The notes under the pieces are model-generated. The model saw only the letters and a list, made by a program, of their open reading frames with translations. It ran no database searches and had not been told where the DNA came from. From Oscillospiraceae bacterium (GTDB lineage Bacteria > Bacillota > Clostridia > Oscillospirales > Acutalibacteraceae), in NCBI GenBank assembly GCA_902797915.1, contig CADBUK010000109.1:1-7290 (forward strand): a DNA stretch of 7,290 bases, in the 5' to 3' direction. Shown piece by piece: positions 6,098 through 7,290 of this stretch. Position 1 is the first letter of the stretch. Each line of letters begins with the position of its first letter. The translations under genes and the position numbers were made by a program.

Positions 6098-6152
6098 GCA
6101 CGCCAAAGCCGCACGGCTGCGGCATTACTATTAGAATTTGGAGGAAAGTTAA
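6098..6152 (+). promoter_or_regulatory. Structured 5' leader of rplM, possible L13-type autoregulatory leader
   Basis: The short untranslated leader can form GCCGC(6108-6112)/GCGGC(6119-6123) around a 6-nt loop. It can also form an outer helix CCAAA(6103-6107)/TTTGG(6137-6141), whose 3' strand takes in the first two bases of the GGAGG ribosome binding site (6140-6144). An alternative helix AGCC/GGCT (6107-6110/6115-6118) competes with the first. Ribosomal protein L13 leaders are known upstream of rplM in Firmicutes and act in feedback control. Position and ribosome-site sequestration fit that idea, but I have not matched a consensus. Confidence 0.5.
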
Positions 6153-6581
6153 ATGTCAACATTTATGCCAAAAGCTGATGAAATCGAACGCAAATGGTAT
6201 GTTATTGACGCTGCGGGCAAGCCGCTCGGCAAGGTTGCCGCTGAGGCTGCAGTGCTTCTCAGAGGCAAGCAGAAGCCAATCTTCACACCCCACGTTGATT
6301 GCGGAGATTTCGTTATTATTATCAATTCTGACAAGGCTGTACTTACAGGCGCAAAGCTTGAGAAGAAGCTTTATCAGCACCATACAGGCTACATCGGCAA
6401 TCTCAAAGAGGTTCAGTATGGTACCCTTATGAAAGAAAAGAGCGATTTTGCTATGAAGCTTGCTGTTAAGGGTATGATTCCCGACACAACTCAGGGCAGA
6501 AAGCAGTTAACCAGATGCCGCATCTACAAGGGCGCAGACCACAAGCACGAGGCTCAGCAGCCTGTTGCTTGGGAATTCTAA
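6153..6581 (+). CDS. rplM: 50S ribosomal protein L13
   Basis: L13 is an early-assembling protein of the large subunit that binds 23S rRNA. The 142-residue length is typical. Signature segments are WYVIDAAGKPLGKVA (15-29), LLRGKQKP (35-42), FTPHVDCGDFVIIIN (44-58), KLYQHHTGYIGNLK (71-84), AVKGMIPDTTQGR (108-120) and the C-terminal KHEAQQPVAWEF. The start has GGAGG at 6140-6144, 8 nt upstream. It is the first gene of the rplM-rpsI operon, in the conserved bacterial order. Its codons favour GCT, CTT and GTT forms more than the GCG/CTG-rich genes upstream, as expected for high expression. Confidence 0.98.
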   Translation: MSTFMPKADEIERKWYVIDAAGKPLGKVAAEAAVLLRGKQKPIFTPHVDCGDFVIIINSDKAVLTGAKLEKKLYQHHTGYIGNLKEVQYGTLMKEKSDFAMKLAVKGMIPDTTQGRKQLTRCRIYKGADHKHEAQQPVAWEF

Positions 6582-6597
6582 GGGGAGGTAAAGCAGT

Positions 6598-6996
6598 ATG
6601 TACGAGTCAAATCCATATTTCTACGGAACAGGTAGAAGAAAAGAATCCGTTGCTCGTGTTCGCATTTACGCAGGCACAGGCAAGGTTACTATTAACGACA
6701 GAGATATTGACGATTACTTCGGTCTTGATACTCTCAAGCTTATCGTTAATCAGCCCCTCGTTTTAACAGGCACTAAAGAGAAGTTTGACATCGTTTGCCG
6801 TGTTAACGGCGGCGGCGTTTCAGGTCAGGCAGGTGCAATCCGCCACGGTATTTCAAGAGCTCTTCTTCAGTACGATGAGGCTCTCCGCCCGACTCTTAAA
6901 AAGGCAGGCTTCCTTACTCGTGACCCGAGAATGAAGGAAAGAAAGAAATACGGTCTCAAAGCAGCCCGCCGCGCACCGCAGTTCTCAAAAAGATAA
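6598..6996 (+). CDS. rpsI: 30S ribosomal protein S9
   Basis: S9 belongs to the 30S head, and its C-terminal tail reaches the P-site tRNA anticodon loop. The 132 residues include YGTGRRKESVARVRIYAGTG (9-28), the RVNGGGVSGQAGAIRHGISR region, the LTRDPRMKERKKYG segment and the canonical SKR C-terminus, so the gene is complete. GGGGAGG at 6582-6588 lies 9 nt before the ATG and directly after the rplM stop; the 16-nt gap indicates tight co-expression. The last 6 codons and the following DNA are partly duplicated at 7136-7164. Confidence 0.98.
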   Translation: MYESNPYFYGTGRRKESVARVRIYAGTGKVTINDRDIDDYFGLDTLKLIVNQPLVLTGTKEKFDIVCRVNGGGVSGQAGAIRHGISRALLQYDEALRPTLKKAGFLTRDPRMKERKKYGLKAARRAPQFSKR

Positions 6997-7007
6997 TCTG
7001 TTTATCA
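6979..7007 (+). repeat. Direct repeat copy 1: rpsI 3' end and stop region
   Basis: This 29-bp segment spans the end of rpsI (last codons plus TAA) and 11 nt beyond. It matches 7136-7164 at 27 of 29 positions; the differences are A/G at the 12th base and G/A at the 22nd. A hairpin terminator follows each copy. Confidence 0.85.
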
Positions 7008-7009
7008 TC

Positions 7010-7043
7010 AAAGCACTTCTGCTTGTCGGAAGTGCTTTGTTTT
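7010..7043 (+). terminator. Intrinsic terminator of the rplM-rpsI operon
   Basis: The stem AAAGCACTTC (7010-7019) pairs perfectly with GAAGTGCTTT (7029-7038), then GTTTT follows. Two further pairs (one G-U in RNA) may extend it inward. The uridine tract is short, so termination may be partial, leaving a role for the hairpins further on. Confidence 0.8.
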
Positions 7044-7044
7044 A

Positions 7045-7135
7045 TCGGGGTTGTTTCCACTGCGGGTCCTCGGAGCATAGCTCCTGCGGTCGGAGGCTAA
7101 AAACAGTGCACCGCACTGTTTTCTTAACGCCCCGA
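7045..7135. repeat. ~90-bp hairpin-rich segment bounded by TCGGGG/CCCCGA
   Basis: The segment begins with TCGGGG (7045-7050) and ends with its inverse CCCCGA (7130-7135). It sits exactly between the two rpsI-end repeats. Inside are GGAGC-ATA-GCTCC (7072-7084), enclosed by CCTC/GAGG (7068-7071/7093-7096), and a perfect 10-bp hairpin AAAACAGTGC-ACC-GCACTGTTTT (7100-7122) that itself resembles a terminator. There is no credible ORF or ribosome binding site. The terminal inverted repeats suggest a small palindromic mobile element or a transcribed structured spacer; multiplicity cannot be judged from one copy. Confidence 0.5.
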
Positions 7136-7164
7136 CAGTTCTCAAAGAGATAATCTATTTATCA
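7136..7164 (+). repeat. Direct repeat copy 2: orphan rpsI 3'-end remnant
   Basis: This is a non-coding near-copy (27/29) of 6979-7007, including the equivalent of the rpsI stop codon, lying 157 bp downstream. It is followed by a hairpin that aligns with the first terminator. The duplicated unit is thus longer than the high-identity core, and the hairpin part has diverged. Confidence 0.8.
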
Positions 7165-7199
7165 AAACGCTTCCGTTTTCGGAGGCGTTTTTGTTTTAT
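7164..7199 (+). terminator. Second intrinsic terminator
   Basis: The stem AAAACGCTTCC (7164-7174) pairs with GGAGGCGTTTT (7181-7191) with one G-U pair, loop GTTTTC, followed by TTTTTGTTTTAT. It is stronger than the first terminator because of its longer T-rich tail. It would catch readthrough from rpsI and insulate the promoter at 7251. Confidence 0.85.
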
Positions 7200-7201
7200 A
7201 C

Positions 7202-7250
7202 GACGAGCGCCTTTCCGTTTTCGGGGTCCCCGCAAAATTGCAAATTCGTC
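7202..7250. repeat. Palindrome cluster directly upstream of the outgoing promoter
   Basis: Outer arms GACGA (7202-7206) and TCGTC (7246-7250) enclose the palindrome CGGGGTCCCCG (7222-7232) and GCAA-AA-TTGC (7232-7241). A 12-nt word TTCCGTTTTCGG at 7213-7224 repeats the terminator loop region at 7171-7182. The right arm abuts the -35 of the next promoter. It may be an operator or another palindromic repeat; no protein family can be assigned. Confidence 0.4.
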
Positions 7251-7279
7251 TTGAAAACCTCCTGCTGTTTTGCTATATT
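7251..7279 (+). promoter_or_regulatory. Promoter reading out of the window
   Basis: The -35 TTGAAA (7251-7256), a 17-bp spacer and the -10 TATATT (7274-7279) preceded by TGC form an extended -10 sigma-A promoter. The transcript would start at or just past the window edge. The downstream gene is not visible. Confidence 0.7.
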
Positions 7280-7290
7280 AGAAGTGCATA

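Noticed and set aside
5963..6178. 71-codon plus-strand open frame between GH25 and rplM
   Set aside because: It starts inside the terminator hairpin, runs through the rplM promoter and leader, and overlaps rplM out of frame; no ribosome binding site.
6997..7290. Possible CRISPR array or small gene downstream of rpsI
   Set aside because: Only two copies of the direct repeat, one of which is coding, with terminators after each; no regular spacers and no ORF with a ribosome binding site.

Overview
The window looks like chromosomal DNA from a low-to-moderate GC Firmicute, probably a gut-type Clostridia (Oscillospiraceae/Ruminococcaceae-like). The clues are a LexA with Gram-positive-style neighbours, strong AAGGAG/GGAGG ribosome binding sites, consensus TTGACA/TATAAT promoters with 17-bp spacers, an NBP35-type Mrp ATPase with an N-terminal cysteine cluster, a ComEB-type dCMP deaminase and the rplM-rpsI pair. 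The taxonomic placement is inference from gene content and style, not from a database search.

Layout. Positions 1-94 (minus strand) hold the start of a tRNA array: tRNA-Met(CAU), followed after 2 nt by the first 15 nt of what looks like tRNA-Glu, driven by a perfect consensus promoter at 119-147. Diverging from it on the plus strand is lexA (254-844) with its own promoter. A long, tightly spaced plus-strand series follows: mrp/NBP35-like Fe-S carrier ATPase (870-1688), dCMP deaminase (1780-2277), a PgpC-like HAD phosphatase (2289-2894), a membrane-anchored extracytoplasmic protein of unknown function (2898-4208), birA (4213-5154) and a membrane-anchored or secreted GH25 lysozyme (5156-5929). 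Gaps are 1-25 nt except for 91 nt before the deaminase, which holds a GC-rich palindromic repeat. The series ends at an intrinsic terminator at 5952-5992.

A new transcription unit then starts from a strong extended -10 promoter (6063-6091). It has a short structured leader that may be an L13-type autoregulatory leader, then rplM (L13, 6153-6581) and rpsI (S9, 6598-6996). Downstream of rpsI the DNA is non-coding but structured. The last ~30 nt around the rpsI stop codon, plus its terminator hairpin, occur a second time about 157 bp downstream. Between the copies lies a ~90-bp hairpin-rich segment bounded by TCGGGG/CCCCGA. A further palindrome cluster and a promoter pointing out of the window close the sequence.

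How the genes fit together. The first block mixes SOS control (LexA), Fe-S cluster delivery (Mrp), dUMP supply for thymidylate synthesis (dCMP deaminase), envelope functions (PgpC-like phosphatase, anchored exported protein, GH25 muramidase) and biotin attachment (BirA). It reads as a housekeeping run rather than one pathway. I found no defence system, CRISPR array, transposase or phage module. The most unusual parts are the duplicated rpsI 3' end/terminator with its hairpin insert and the unassigned anchored protein at 2898-4208.
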